Part shown: positions 35,517-48,131 of the stretch, piece by piece | Numbering within the stretch: the stretch's first letter is position 1 | Layout of the letters: the number at the start of each line of letters is the position of its first letter | Source of the DNA: Adiantum capillus-veneris | Lineage: Eukaryota; Streptophyta; Polypodiopsida; Polypodiales; Pteridaceae | Assembly: GCA_014529385.2 (NCBI GenBank) | Contig: CM043943.1 | Location: forward strand, 151,608,592-151,672,591 | Length of the DNA: 64,000 bases | Reading direction: 5' to 3' | Program-made: the position numbers and the translations under genes | The notes under the pieces: generated by a model | Told to the model about the DNA's origin: nothing | Database searches by the model: none | What the model saw: only the letters and a program-made list of their open reading frames with translations

Positions 35517-38420
35517 AGGGAGTTGGCGGCATTTCATGTGGAGCTCCTTGACTCTGCAAAACCATAAAAAAGAAACAATTAACACTTTGTTATTTAATAT
35601 TTGATATAAAATCAACAATTTGATTATTTAGATAAGATTAAACTTACATGTTGCAGACTTCTGCACGCATTTTCGAACTCCTCTCGAGAGATCATTTGAT
35701 TTTCAAACAACCAACACCAAGTTTGATACTCGGTATGGTTCTCTCTATATCTCTGCACTTCTCTGGTCGGGCGACTCATGGTAATGTTATACTGACAAAA
35801 AATAGAAACCAATTAATTAAATGAAAAACATTAGATTTTTTACAATAAAACTAATATTTTTACTTACATATTTGTCTTTCCAAGCCGTTTTTCCTCCCGA
35901 ACCATAATGCGTAGGAGTCTGATGGGATCTGGCCTCAACTTGACGCGTATACATCCTCGCACCGGCTGCCCTTTCGTCCTCTTTCTCGCCCATAGCGGTC
36001 TCCCACTCCACATCATGGACATTTCCTGGCCGATAGCTATGCTCTAGAGACTCCATTGTCTTCTTTGCCGCTCTCCTCACACTAGATTTTTTGTTCTTCA
36101 GAAATGTTTTGACATGCTCTTGCAACCATTGCCTTGAGAATTGTTGCCCCTTAGGGTTGGGGAAACGCATGTGCATGGTTGTCTCTATATATGTGAGGTT
36201 TGTAGGGATCTTGCTGATCAAATTTGAGAAAACAATTTATATATGTGGAGTGGATTAATTGGTTGACGTGTGTGCGGAATCTCCTGCCCTGTGCTGTCCC
36301 GAGATCCACCATACCTCCTCATGAACCTGGTAGTATAACCCGCGAGCATATGGTGAAGGCATGTCATGGTCCTCATCTTTTGCTGGAGCAGGTAGCGGTG
36401 ACTCTGGAGGAGAATCTGTAGTACTTCCCCCCCCCCCCCCCCCAAAACAACAACTAGCTCCGCTCCCTCGTCGAGATCGACCGGCGCTAGCGCGCGAGCT
36501 GCCCTTACGTTGACTGCCAGAAGAGCGCCGACGTGAATCTGGGACAGAAAGTGGGATAGGTGATGGATAGGTGGACGCCCGTGGCATCAGACCCTGTGGC
36601 GTCGCACCCAACGGCGTTGGACCCTGGGACGTTGGACCCTGTGAAGGAAAAGTTTAACCTCGAGCTGTAGCTGGAAAACTCTGTAGGTATGGAGTGCCAC
36701 CAGTTGGAGTAGAGACCTCTGATAATCCAAAAGCTGCTAGTTGCGCCGGTGAATAGCGTTGTGTAAGGGTCTGCTGTGAACCTAACCACTCAGCCCAAAG
36801 ACGCAATGCCCTCTCCACATCTGGATCGGTCACAGGTATGGCAGTGGACCCACCTAGAGCGTTCCGAAACCAGCCGAACCCGGATGATGACTGCTGAGGT
36901 GACGGCTGTGAATGATAGGCAGAGAGAGCGTCGGGATATGACATCCCGTCTGCCATGAAATCCTCAATGCTGCGAAAGCATGATGTGGAAGAAGAAGACA
37001 TGGTCTGCATTTATTACGACAAAGATTAAACTAGGGTATAAAATTTGAATATATGATTAAAAATTTACACATTGATTTTTTTCAAACATTGGATTCTCTA
37101 TAGTATCCAATGTGTGTCTACAACCTATAAAAGAGTCTTGCAAAGCCTCGAGTACTAATAAGATATTAGTGTGTGTATTGACTAATAAGAGACTATTGTG
37201 TTTATGATTAGTGTGATCGATTGCGTGATCACTTGGACGGTCATTGGGGCCTAATATGTCACCTACGACTTAATCATGGAGGTATGTTTCTGTTTTTGTG
37301 TTGATTGTTGTTTAATTTAACATAATTAGTGTGTGTTTTAGTGTTGTCTTGTTTAATTGGCTTGTGCACACACTAATTAGTGTGTGTTAACACACACTAA
37401 TTAGTGTCTGCATTGGCTTGTGCACACACTAATTAGTGTGTGCATTAGATTGTGCACACGCTAATTAGTGTGTGTTAACATACACTAATTAGTGTGTGCA
37501 TTGGCCAATTCCATTGGTCAATGCACACACTAATCACACACTAAATAGTGTGTGTATTGACCAATCACATTGGCCAATGCACACACTAATCACATATACT
37601 AAATAATGTGTGTATTGGCCAATCCAATTGACCAATGCACACACTAATCCAAAACTAATTAATGTGAGCATTGACCAATCACATTGGCCAATGCACACAC
37701 TAATAGCACACTAATTAGTGTGTACATTGACCAATCACATTGGTCAATGCACACACTAATCACACACAAATTAGTGTGTGTTAATGAGCACTAATTAGTG
37801 TGTGCATTGACCAATCACATTGGCCAATGCACACACTAATCACACACTAATTAGTGTGTGCATTGACCAATCACATTGGCCAATGCACACACTAATAACA
37901 CGCTAATTAGTGTGTGTATTGACCAATCACATTGGTCAATGCACACACTAATCACACACTAATTAGTGTGTGTTAACACACACTAATTAGTGTGTGCATG
38001 GCCAATCCCAAATTTAACATATTAAGTTATGCAAGTAATAAAATCTAACAAGTTTAGATTTTGCAAGTAACTAATAATTAACAAATTTAAGTTTTGGTGT
38101 GTCTTTACTTACACTAATTAGTGTGTGTAATTAGTGTGTGCGTATGCATGTGTATGCATGTGTGTGCATGCGTGTGTATGAGTGTATGCATGTGTGTATG
38201 CGTGTGTGTGTATGCATGTGTGTGTATACGTGTGAAAAAATCAAAAAACATAACAACAAAACTTACATGGAATTGAAGCACTTGTTGGGAGAGGGTAGGA
38301 GAGTGGAAGAGTAGAGATGGTGGAGAGTAGAAGAGTAGAGATGGAGGTAGAGCTCAAGGTTGTGAGGTTTGCGCTCTCGGCTTCTGTGGAGAAGACGATG
38401 AAATTCGAATTTTAGGGCCT
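35517..38420 (-). CDS. CACTA accessory protein gene (second transposon gene, TnpA-like role)
   Basis: Spliced minus-strand gene. A TATA box at 38449-38456 precedes a 5'-UTR exon that ends with a GTAAGT donor at 38266. An intron of about 1.26 kb ends at ATGCAG (37005), and the ATG at 37001 opens MSSSSTSCFRSIEDF. The exons encode a Ser/Pro/Gly-rich half, then a basic region (FSRQWLQEHVKTFLKNKKSS, RRAAKKTMESL), HQTPTHYGSGGKTAWKDKY, and after a 35840-35789 intron HTEYQTWCWLFENQMI; a last small exon (35561-35517) ends PHEMPPTPS. In-frame TAA at 36651-36653 and a C run at 36428-36445 disrupt it. In CACTA elements such a second protein binds subterminal repeats; that role here is inferred from position and the basic region. 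Confidence 0.55.
37323..38010. repeat. Array of TAATTA-centred palindromes in the intron
   Basis: At least ten CACACTAATTAGTGTG palindromes alternate with ATTGACCAATCACATTGG and CCAATGCACACACTAAT, which are themselves inverted (ATTGGCCAAT). The repeat period is about 60-90 bp and variation is slight. One more CACTAATTAG lies at 38112, followed by a TG-rich patch to 38235. Nothing coding is present. The array lies inside the 5' intron of the minus-strand CACTA gene, upstream of the transposase gene. Confidence 0.9.
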
Positions 38421-38448
38421 TGAACTTCGCGGGGCACGCGGGTGTCCC

Positions 38449-38456
38449 TATTTATA
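38449..38456 (-). promoter_or_regulatory. TATA box of the CACTA accessory gene
   Basis: TATAAATA on the minus strand, with the first splice donor about 185 bp downstream. Three ATTACCGCG motifs (38487-38522) lie just upstream, between the two divergent genes. Confidence 0.5.
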
Positions 38457-38749
38457 AAAAAATTTGAAATTTGATTTGCCGCTCCTATTACCGCGAGCAT
38501 TACCGCGTATATTACCGCGGCGCAAATTCAGGCCAAATAAACAGATGGCCACGTTCTGACATTATTACTATTGATCCTCGCAATCTATTGGTACTATGTT
38601 TTTTATAAAATATATATAAAATGAAAGTATTTCTAGTACTTTGAAATTGACATTTTTACCTAAATGGTTAATTTTTACTTTTTATTGATATTTTATTAAC
38701 ATTCTTTGGTAATTTGATTTTAATTAGTGTATGTAATTTATTAATGTAG

Positions 38750-41700
38750 GTTGCTTGGGATGATTTTGGCCCGTCCACTGAACCGGATAGATCACGGTGG
38801 TTGGTCGAGCGATTACCATGCCCATGTGTGCGGTGCAAATGCGCCATTGCTCGACTTCGACGGATATGCTTGAGCCATGTAGAAGATTATGGACTATGGG
38901 ACGATCCTCGCAAGCGTGCACGGATGGAAACAAACGATCCGTGAATTGTTGCGGCTATTGACGTCACCCCACATTGGCGTGTGGTTGGTGGAGGAGGGGA
39001 AAGGAAGGTGGAAGAGCGCATGCGTCAGGAATCCATTAGAGAGGGAGGAAGCACATCAAATCAGCCAAGTACTGCTGCTCTCTCTTATCCGAGTGACCAC
39101 ATCCCATCTCCTTACGTGGATGCAGAAGACGACCATTTGCATAAAATGGTTGAGGATCTCTTTGCACGAGAGGAGGAGCATGAACCAGAGTGTGCATGCG
39201 AAGAAGCTTCCGAGCGAACGAGGAGTGAGCTACTCGATTCGGCACACACCGCACTATATGATAGATGCTCTTACCCCATTTTAAGGGCTTCTGTCGAAGT
39301 CCTTAACCTTCAGGCGATGTTTGGATGGAGCAATGCTAGTGTCGACGCACTTTTGAGGTATGTTTACAGATTGTGAAAGATGCTTGTGGAGTGCATAAAT
39401 TAGAATCTAATGTACTTTCTTCTTGTGATAGGTTGCTAGGAAAGATGCTGCCAGGAGGCAATCACATGCCAGAGAATAGACGAAAAGCCCGCGAAGTGGT
39501 GACTGCATTAGGGATGGATTATGATCGCATTCATGCTTGCGTGAACGATTGTGTGCTCTTTCGTAATGAGCATGCCGATTGTGACGCATGTCCATCGTGC
39601 GGGGAGCCTAGGTTCAAAGAAGGAATGTAGAGCAACAGAATTCCACGTAAAGTTTTGAGGCATTTTCCACTCATCCCTCGCATCCAACACATGTTTAGAT
39701 CGAAGGGTACGAGCGAGCTTTTGAGTTGGCATGCAAAAAACCGCTCCACAGATGGTATTATGAGAGTGCCAACTGACTCACCAGCGTGGAAGCACATAGA
39801 GGACACATGGCCAGAGTTCAGGGATGAGCCTCGTCACTTGAGGATTGGGTTAGCTAGTGATGGAGTGAATCCATTTGGGCACCGCTCTACTTCATGGAGC
39901 ACTTGGCCGGTGGTTGTTGTAAACTACAATATTCCGCCTTGGGAGGCAACAAAAAAGGGAAACATTTTACTATCACTTCTCATTCCAGGAAAGCACAAGG
40001 TAAAAAACATGGATGTATATCTGCAATCTCTTATTGATGAGCTTCAAGAACTATGGAGAGGCATAGATGTCATTGACATTTCACGGCCACCACGAGACCG
40101 CAATGCCGTCATCAAGTGCATCCTCATGTGGACCATGCATGATTACCCAGGATTTGGAGAGGTATCTGGTAAGTATGCACATGTTAATTGTACTCTTTGC
40201 TTTAGGTTTATCATCTTATGTGTAACGTTTGTTTACCTCTTGGAAGGATTGGCAACATCTGGACATAGTGCGTGTCCCACTTGTGGCCCTTCCCTTGTGA
40301 CAGAGAGACCTCCTCTGCTTGGGAAGGTGATCTATCCCAACAACCATCGCTTCCTACCTCCTTCACATCGTAGATATGCTCCCCCTATCAATGGAGTGCA
40401 GCCATTCCATTGGAACATGGCTGATTGGGTGAAGCATTGGGAGGAGCATCATGGTACCTCACTGCCTCCCAATGGGTTGCCAAAGGGTATGTCGAGATAC
40501 TCAATCTTCTTGTCGCTCCCCTATTGGGCTTCGTTGAAAATTCAGCACTTATTGGACTCTATGCATGTATTCAAAAATGTTGGGCAAGCTATATGGAATC
40601 ACATAATTGGCAAGAAGGATTCATTGGGTGCTAGGGAAGATTTAAGAGCCATTAGACGTCTCCCCCCTTCAGCCACGCCCCGCATGGGGGAGCGGGGAAA
40701 GATGATTCTCCCAAAAGCACCGTGGATAATGTCAAAGGCAGACCAAGAGCGGACAAAGCAAGTTATTGCATCCATCAGAACTCCAACGGGATATATGCGG
40801 TCACTCAAAGGTGCTTTCACAAAAACCAAAAAGGGTGGCTCCACTCAATTGTATGGATTGAAATCCCATGATTGGCATAAAATCCTTCAAGTAAGAGTAG
40901 AACAATTTTTGGTGTCTATGTGTCCTTATATATAGGTTGACATTCACTAAGATGTTTTATTGCTTGTAGTTTGTACTTCCCATAACTATTAGTGGTTATG
41001 GGGACACTAAGGTGAAGGCTGCAATATTCAAAGTGGGTGAGATTGTGAGGTAATGGGTTTTATTCAAGTACTATATCATGTTGTGCATGCATGAACTTTG
41101 GAAATTTTTTTCATCTACTATATAACGTTTGCCCTGTAGATTTGTGAGCTCCAAGGAGATAGAAGTAGAAGCCATACCAGTAGCCCATCAGCTAGCAGTA
41201 GAGGCAGTTTGTGCTATTGAGGATGCATTCCCACGTACAATCCTTGTTAGCCAAATACACCTATTGCTTCACCTTGTTGAGGAGATTGCCATTTGTGGGG
41301 TGGTTCACTCTAGATGGATGTTCTTCTTGGAGAGATTCTTGAAGACTTTAAAGGATTTTGTTAGATTGAGGTCACAACCGGAGGTATGCAAAACAAATAC
41401 AATATAGATAGCATTTAAACGCTATGGAGTTACTAATAAATATATGTGGTTTTAATGTTTTTAGGCGAGCATGGCAGAAGGTTGGGTGGTGCAAGAGGCA
41501 TTTGTGTATGTCTCACAGTATCTCATCACAGTGGATCCATCATTGCGTCGTTTGTGGAGTGAAGAAGAGGATCCTAGAAAGCACTCAACCATTCCCAGTG
41601 GAAAAGGCTCACTCTTGGTCATGGATAGAGAGTTTCATGCCATAGTCAACAACTACTCTTTACTCAATGCCACTATCATGACCAAATGAGTCAATATGTA

Positions 41701-42718
41701 CTTGGAAGCCCGCGCAGCTAGAGAAAGGGATAGAGATGCATGGAAGCGGTCCCATGGAGGTAGACGTGCACCTCCTTTTCTTAAAGATCTTGCAAATTAT
41801 CCTGACTTGATTCAAGTAGAGTGGATCCATAATGCCATGACCAATGCCAAAGCACAAGGAGAACAAATAAGCCCTAAAGAATGGGAGTATGCGCGAGGAT
41901 GCTTGCGCAAGGTGAGTGTGTATATGTTATGTATGCATGTATGCAAATCACTTAATGAAATGCGATGTAACCTCTTATGCATTGTGATTGTAGGTCTCAT
42001 TTTCAACTCCATTTGGTCCGAAGGCCGACATTTTTGCATCCGCAAGATAGATGAGCGTCAGACCACTAATGATTGTGGCGTGATGGGAAACTTTGACATA
42101 ACAACAGATGAGGTCAGATATTGTGGTACTATAGAGAGAATAATCAAAGTGGATTTCAGATCTTTTCACAAAATCCTTATAGAGTGTCGATGGTTTGCGG
42201 GTGAGGTCAAAAGACATGAAAATGGGCTCATTATGGTGGATTCCACCCAATTCCATCGGGGAAAAACTGACAACTTGGTGTATTCTAGTAGTTGCGAGCA
42301 AGTAATTTAGGCTATGTGCAATTAACTTAAATTAAAAATTTAAGTTATGTATATCAGCTTATTCTTAGTGTGTGACGTACAGGTCTTTTATGTGCCATGT
42401 ATATTTCAAAGAAGACTTTGGTATGTCATTCCAGTCACGCCGCGGGGTAGATCTATCTTTCCAGAGACGGACATTGAGCCAGTAATTGATCCCATCATAC
42501 CATCACAACAAGATGCAGAGGAAGATGTAGTAGAAGTTGAAGAAGGTCAGCCAAGCCTCAGTCATCTTGAGGAGGAGGAAGAGGGAGAAAGCGATGATGA
42601 TTCTACAGGAGGTGATGGAGAGGAGGAAGAATCTCTAAATTTGTTTATTGATTTGAATACTATGGGTCTAAATATGGATCCTAGTGCTTGTAGACATCTT
42701 ATACAAGATGAGAATTAA
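38750..42718 (+). CDS. CACTA (En/Spm) transposase, tnp2 family, eight exons
   Basis: Cut-and-paste transposase. The exons inferred from GT-AG borders are 38750-39357, 39432-40168, 40247-40890, 40970-41049, 41140-41383, 41465-41911, 41994-42301 and 42383-42718. The N-terminal transposase-associated domain has LPCPCVRCKCAIARLR. The tnp2 core follows with KIHACVNDC-like DRIHACVNDCVLF, LRIGLASDGVNPFG (catalytic Asp), LLIPGKHKVKNMDVYLQ, ILMWTMHDYPGFGEVSG, SACPTCG and HLLDSMHVFKNV. The C-terminus carries VKRHENGLIMVDS, QVFYVPC and an acidic tail. Stops at 38942 (TGA), 39628 (TAG) and 41687 (TGA), plus a frame change near 42045, suggest recent inactivation. The start codon lies upstream in an exon I could not fix. 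It diverges from the accessory gene. Confidence 0.85.
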
Positions 42719-43094
42719 GAAAACTCTCCATTCTTTTACTTGGTGTAGTATATGAATAATTTGCAAATGTTTCGTTATGTGCTTATGAATAGTATTTGTA
42801 ATGGTTTTGTTGTGAGTTCAATGATTTATGTATAGAATTTTTAGAGTGAAAGAGAGATTAAGTGAAGTGAGCAAGCATTCTTGAGAGTGTAGGAGTTGTA
42901 TTGGATTTAAATGGAAACCTGCGGGAGAGGGAGGGGGAAGGGGGTCCAGCCTGTCTTAGCGGTAATGTTTGTGGCAATAATCGCGGATATTTGCACGGTA
43001 ATATGTGCGGTAAAGTGCCGCTTATGCATCAAAACGATTCTCTCTCCTCATTTTGAATTCCTCTCTTGTTTTGCGGTAATGGCCCGCGGTAAAC
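42719..43094. repeat. CACTA right subterminal region with GCGGTAAT repeats
   Basis: After the transposase stop, about 240 bp of AT-rich 3' flank is followed by GCGGTAAT-like motifs at 42958, 42992, 43007 and 43073, with a last GCGGTAAA at 43086. Their complement ATTACCGC occurs between the two divergent genes at 38487-38522. Such repeats near ends are typical binding sites of CACTA accessory proteins. Confidence 0.6.
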
Positions 43095-43112
43095 ACCACG
43101 ATCTCTCATAGT
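43095..43112 (-). repeat. Right CACTA terminal sequence
   Basis: Read on the minus strand the element ends CACTATGAGAGATCGTGG, starting with the diagnostic CACTA. I searched by eye for a matching left terminus at 34.9-38.5 kb and did not find one, so the left end may be lost. Confidence 0.6.
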
Positions 43113-44049
43113 GTTTGACGAAATTTAGATTATATGCCCTCATAATAGTGTTACAGAGGAGTATGGGGACAAAATCCATATATGAGCCCCTAGGGACATG
43201 TGTATAGTGTACATAGCATTTACATTTCTATTTGAATGATTTTTCTTTTGTTGAGTTGTTTAAAGATTTTCTTTGTTTATTATTAAGAAAAAAAAATCCA
43301 TAATCCACATGAAGAAAATACTGACAAGAGGCCTGAGCACTACAAAGAGAAGAAGGTACAGGGAAATAATGAAACTTCACGAAGTATGTCTTAGCAGCCA
43401 CTACAACAGCTGAAGAACTTGTCACAAAGCAGTGTCAACATGCAACCGACAAGTCATACAAGTCAGAGTCGAGTAGCTAAGCCACAAAATGAGTGAGGTG
43501 TTACCCAAGCACTCACCTTTCATGAACATGTACTTCACATTCAACTGCTCAACTCCAATAAGAGCGTATACCAAAGGCATTTTTTTTCCCATCGGGTTTT
43601 TTCCCTTTGGTCATTCAGGTTTTAGACCCTACTCTAAGGACACCCATCACCATCCTCTTGTACATATTCCTTCTACATCAACAATAAGTAAATGCTACTA
43701 AAATCAATTGACAAATGAATTGGAGCACCAATTTCAGATCATAGCATACTTCTCCTCAATGGCGAGTCGAAGAATGGCCTACAATGACAAAGCTGCAGAC
43801 AACACTAACAACATGATTGCACAGGAACAAAGAAGTCCCCAATGAAGAAGAGCAGACATAAAAGTAATCAGAGGATCTCAAAAGATGAATGGTTATGATG
43901 ATAGATGTCCGCTCTAATGGATCATAGTTCTTCTTGTGGTTCGACAAAGTTACAAGCAGTGCAACAGATGAAGTCAAAACGACAGCAAAGACCACATCGC
44001 CATCGACAATTAGGTCATGTCGGGGACGACATGAACGCGGAAGGGGGGA
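43113..44049 (+). mobile_element. 3' internal region of a probable Ty1/copia element
   Basis: No intact ORF. The segment 43579-43640 has CCCATCGGGTTTTTTCCCTTTGG and AGGTTTTAGACCC, of the kind seen in 3' leaders of plant copia elements. The region ends in a polypurine tract (GGAAGGGGGGAG, 44039-44049) directly before an LTR-like TGTTGA. Reverse transcriptase and RNase H are not recognisable. The part before about 43490 is unassigned. Confidence 0.45.
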
Positions 44050-44930
44050 GTGTTGAGCGCTGGGTCAACAACACAACATAACTCAAGTTTTGTACCAAAG
44101 TCTTATCTTTTGCGAGTTATGAAATGCTGCGGATTATGGCTATAAACGTCATTTGTAATGAGTATTTATTCTAGTTTCAGAAGCCGGGGTGCAATGGCAC
44201 TTCCAGATTGTAAATACAAAGCCATTTGACCCTTTCAACCCCATTTTTGGTTAAACCTAAGGTAACCTTAGTATATAAGGTACCTAGGTCATTTTGTAAA
44301 AAAGGACTTTTCATAATCAAAACTGAGCGCTGCCGTCTACTGTGTGTGAGAGAGAAAGAGAGTGAGCGTGAGCTTTATCCTCTCGCTATGCCCGGCTCTC
44401 TCAACACATTGGAGATCCGACTGCACCATTGTTGTAGGCTCGAGGAGAGCTACGCGATAAGGCCAAGCATTCCACGCGAGACGAAGCGCACACGCCGATG
44501 CATCTATGAGCTATTTGTGGTCGTAAGTGTATCAAACGATGTCTGTTTTCTACGTGCTAGTAGTCTATAGAATCATGGCGACATAAGCTACGCATAGGTA
44601 CTCATAAACAGTTTCAGGCACTTTCAAAATTCTGTTCTGTCATCCTACGCGTTTTCCACAGATGGGTTTAGAGTGTAGAAGCTTAGGGACAGGTGTATCC
44701 TAGTGAGGGGATGGTGTTCCTTAAGTTTCATACGAATCTGGCATGATTAGGTGAGTTACCTTCCGTATGTGTGTATGTGGCTAGGTGGTGTAGTTGAGAG
44801 CAGTGAGGTCTTTTATTGTGGTTTAGTTGGCCTTCCTAAGTGTTGTATGTGTAGGATGGTCTCAGCTTGACAAGCTAAAGAGATTTCCTCTGTGTGCCTA
44901 TCGTGTCATCTGTGTCCTCGATTGACATTA
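44050..44930 (+). repeat. Probable copia LTR
   Basis: Starts TGTTGAGCGCTGGGTC right after a polypurine tract. A TATA-like TATATAAGG lies at 44272-44280. The right border is uncertain, near GATTGACA (about 44926), just before gypsy RNase H sequence. Short ORFs inside are not supported. Confidence 0.5.
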
Positions 44931-44949
44931 TGTTGATCTAGGTATGTTT

Positions 44950-46740
44950 GCATGCACTTCATGGGTGTGTGAGTCGCTCCGTCCAACAACTTATCACTCT
45001 GCTTTCAAAGTAGATAGGCTTATAGCTCCTTTCTACCTTTTGCAGTAACACCACCCCAATGGCCATTGTACCTACCGTCATTGCCACATAGAAATCATCC
45101 TCTTGGCTTGAAGGGCACACAGTTGGCAACTGACACAAAATTTCTTTTACCCTGTCAAAAGCTTCTTGAGCATCTTCATCCCATTCAAAGCCATGCACCT
45201 AATGAGCCCTCTTTTGGAGAGGATACACATACTACCACATCATCCAAAACAAAACGACAAGTACTTTAGCTTATGCACAAATGAGGCCAAGTCTTGCGCA
45301 CTAGAGGGAGGCTCCATCAAGACTAGCGCCTTGACCTTTTCTGGATCTACCTCAACTCCATTTTGTGACACCACATGGCCTAGCAACTGCGCTCGAGGTT
45401 GTGCTAGCTTGCACTTCTTAGGGTTTAACTGGCCTCCTTCTTTGTCTAGCCTTTGAAAACATAGCCGGAGCTTTGACAAATGATCTGCCCTTGAGCTATA
45501 ACATCCAATGTCATCCATGAAAACTCTAATGAACGAGCCCAAGTAGGGACCAAACACCCTATTCATCCAATCTTGGAAGGTGGCGTAGGCATTCACTAAA
45601 CCAAATGGCATCCTGCGTGATAGGCGAAGCATCCCCATGGAGAGATAAATGTCGTCTTCAGTTGGTCTTCAAGAGCAATCCCTATTTGAAAGTACCGTGC
45701 AAATCCATCCATAATAGAGTACTTCTCATGACCTCCCACTTGATTTAAGATTTCATCTTGGAATTGCAGCGGGTAGTGGTTTCTCTTGGTCGCCGCATTC
45801 AATGGCTTGTAATCGATGCACACCCGCCGTTTTCCATTCTTTTTAGGGGTGATAACCATTGGAGAAACCCACTCCGACTCTTTCAAGGGGTATAGGATAC
45901 CTGCATCTAACAATTGGTTAATCTCCTGCCAAAGAGCCTCCTTCTGAATCTCCCCTAACCTCCTTAGTTTGTGCGCCTTTGGGTTACACCCTTCTTTAAG
46001 AACTATTTTGTGCTCTGCACCCTTTGCTCCTCGTAGATCCTCGTACTTCATCGCAAATAAATTCGGAAAAGAGGCACACAACTCAATATAGCCTCGTCTC
46101 TCTTACTTGGTCAAATCTTTGCTTAGCATAGCAGTTACCTCCTCTGCACCTATGCCATGAACATGTGGTTGCACCTCTCCTTTTACATGGGAACCTTCCA
46201 GAGTGACCCCAAACAAGTCTGCATCTATCTTTAGCATATCACCCTCGCTTTCCTCTTCCTCGGTATCTATGTAGCCGTCGTCATAGACTATCTCAGTTGC
46301 GTATTCATAGCTTGTTGTATCATCTTCATCTTTCTTTACCCCATCATGAAAATGGCTCTCTTTAGTCTTTAAATCAAGAACCACTTGTTTCCCTCTCTCT
46401 TTGTCAGGTAGGGTAAACACCCTGCTTCCCCAATCTTGCTTAGCCCCTATTGCAAGTAGCCATGGCCTACCCAAGATGATTGGATAAGCATTATCACCTG
46501 CTTTCATCAAAAATAAATCGATAAGGCACTCAATGCCCATCACTTTCACTCTTACATCTTGAGCCACACCCAAGCAGCTGGCCTTTGTATGGTTAGCCAT
46601 CCTCATACGTACATTTGATTTAGCTATTGCTTTGACATATGTTTCCTTCATAGCAGCCTTCTTCAAGACGCAAGCATGTGCTCCACCATCTATATAGACC
46701 TAAACCTGCATCCTTTTTCCAATGACCACATCCACTAGAG
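44950..46740 (-). pseudogene. Ty3/gypsy protease-RT-RNase H region (element 2)
   Basis: Read leftwards from 46740. The protease active site is YIDGGAHACVLKK (46690), with AYPIILGRPWLLAIGAKQDW near 46450. Reverse transcriptase covers 46081-45240: AGILYPLKESEWVSPMVITP, RRVCIDYKPLNAATKRNHYP, YSIMDGFARYFQIGIALEDQ, then after a frame shift near 45620 MPFGLVNAYATFQDWMNRVF and FMDDIGCYSSRADHLSKL, where FMDD is the catalytic box. RNase H starts at 45198 (FEWDEDAQEAFDRVKEIL, YKPIYFESR). The rest of RNase H, integrase and 3' LTR are cut off at about 44950, where the copia LTR begins. Stop codons and the shifts make it defective. Confidence 0.92.
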
Positions 46741-48055
46741 GAAGGACATCAGTCGGGCTACCCACTCTCAATGCCTTGTTTTGTATTGCATGCACATTTT
46801 GCTTAGCCTTTGGTAGCCTCGTGCTGACACTAGTAGACCACTATATTCATAGCCTGGGATTCAAATCCAACAACTAACCAAAATTAATGTTAGCCTTTTT
46901 ATTTTGAACATCCCTTACCAGGTTGTATTCTGGGTAGATGCGCCCTAGCTGAAAGTCTACTTGCCTGATTTTGCGACGACTCTTCTTCTTGCTAGTTTTC
47001 GACTGCTCCTTGCCTTTGTACACTTTCTCTATACCTTGACAGGCCCTTGTCTCTCACTCGATTTCTGTCTCCCTTTCCATCCTTGCTCTTTTGTTGGCCA
47101 AAACTTCAACATCTTGCTTATCCACTCAGATGATATTCACCCTAGGGACTTCACCACCATTCGGAGGAGCTGGCTGCACTTAATTCTCAACTACATGCTC
47201 CCTCGGGCCATTGAGTTGTGCTTGGCTTCTACCTCTGCCAAACAACGGATAAATACCGCCTCTTTCTCTTAGCAGATGAGGGAAATCCGACGCATAGTGT
47301 CCTTCATCACCGCAATTGTAACACCGGCCGGGTAGTGGCCTTCCCTTGCCCCTTGCTCCTCTTGGTTGACATCTATCCAACCCGCTTAGCCGCAATTCTT
47401 GCATTTGGTCAGAAAAATCTTGCACGGTTCGCACCCAATTTTGTGGCACAATAGCTACACCTCGGTTTTCCTGGTTCTCATCATGAACCACATCTCTCAG
47501 ACCCTGAGGTTGCACCACTGCTTCATAACCCGATACGCCTTGTTCGATCTTCTTTTTTATTTTCTTGCTTTTTGCCTTTGCGATGGCCACTGCACCATTG
47601 TAGTTTTATGGGCTCTCAAAATCCACTTTCTCCCTCATTTTAGGATGCAGGCATGCCATTAATTTATCGAGCTTGAAGTAGTCGCCATTGGCCAATTGCA
47701 TGGCACCCGCTTACTCTGCCCAGAACACTTCAAAACAATCCAAAAACAAACTGAACTCTTCACTTACATCCTGTTTGAGTGCCTTCAGTTTGGCATCTAT
47801 CTCGACTGGGGACGCCTCTTTGCGAAAATCGTGTAGGAAACACGCCCCGCAGATCCGGCCAAGCATGCCTCAGCTCACCTTCCGAATCTTCGTACCATAC
47901 CTTTGCCTTCCCATGCATCACCAAAGGAAATATCTGCATCTTGCTGTTCTCGTTCGGCATACGCAACGACAACACATACAGCTCAAAGTCTGCAACCCAC
48001 TCACCAGGATTTTCTTCACCTGTAAAAATTGGCCCATAGCTTCGAGATGCCATGT
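46741..48055 (-). pseudogene. Ty3/gypsy gag (element 2)
   Basis: Gag starts near 48055 (MASRSYGPIFTGEENPGEWV) and continues with FELYVLSLRMPNENSKMQIF and HGKAKVWYEDSEGELRHAWP. After frame breaks at 47500-47760, a 47590-47180 segment carries the zinc knuckle CYNCGDEGHYASDF, in which the fourth Cys position is Phe. Gag binds element RNA. The same gag family is found at 1-1150. Between 46741 and 47180 the linker is too broken to read. Confidence 0.85.
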
Positions 48056-48115
48056 CGACCAACACCAAAAATTGCTTCTCTTCACTTAACTGGGAGCAAT
48101 CAGTGTGTTCCTCCG

Positions 48116-48126
48116 TGGGGGCACCA
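48116..48126 (-). other. Primer-binding site of gypsy element 2
   Basis: TGGTGCCCCCA on the minus strand, five bases from the LTR end, identical in layout to element 1. Confidence 0.7.
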
Positions 48127-48131
48127 GAAGA

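Noticed and set aside
44226-44570. 114-residue ORF in the probable copia LTR
   Set aside because: It covers the TATA-like region and has no domain; an LTR reading explains the stretch better.
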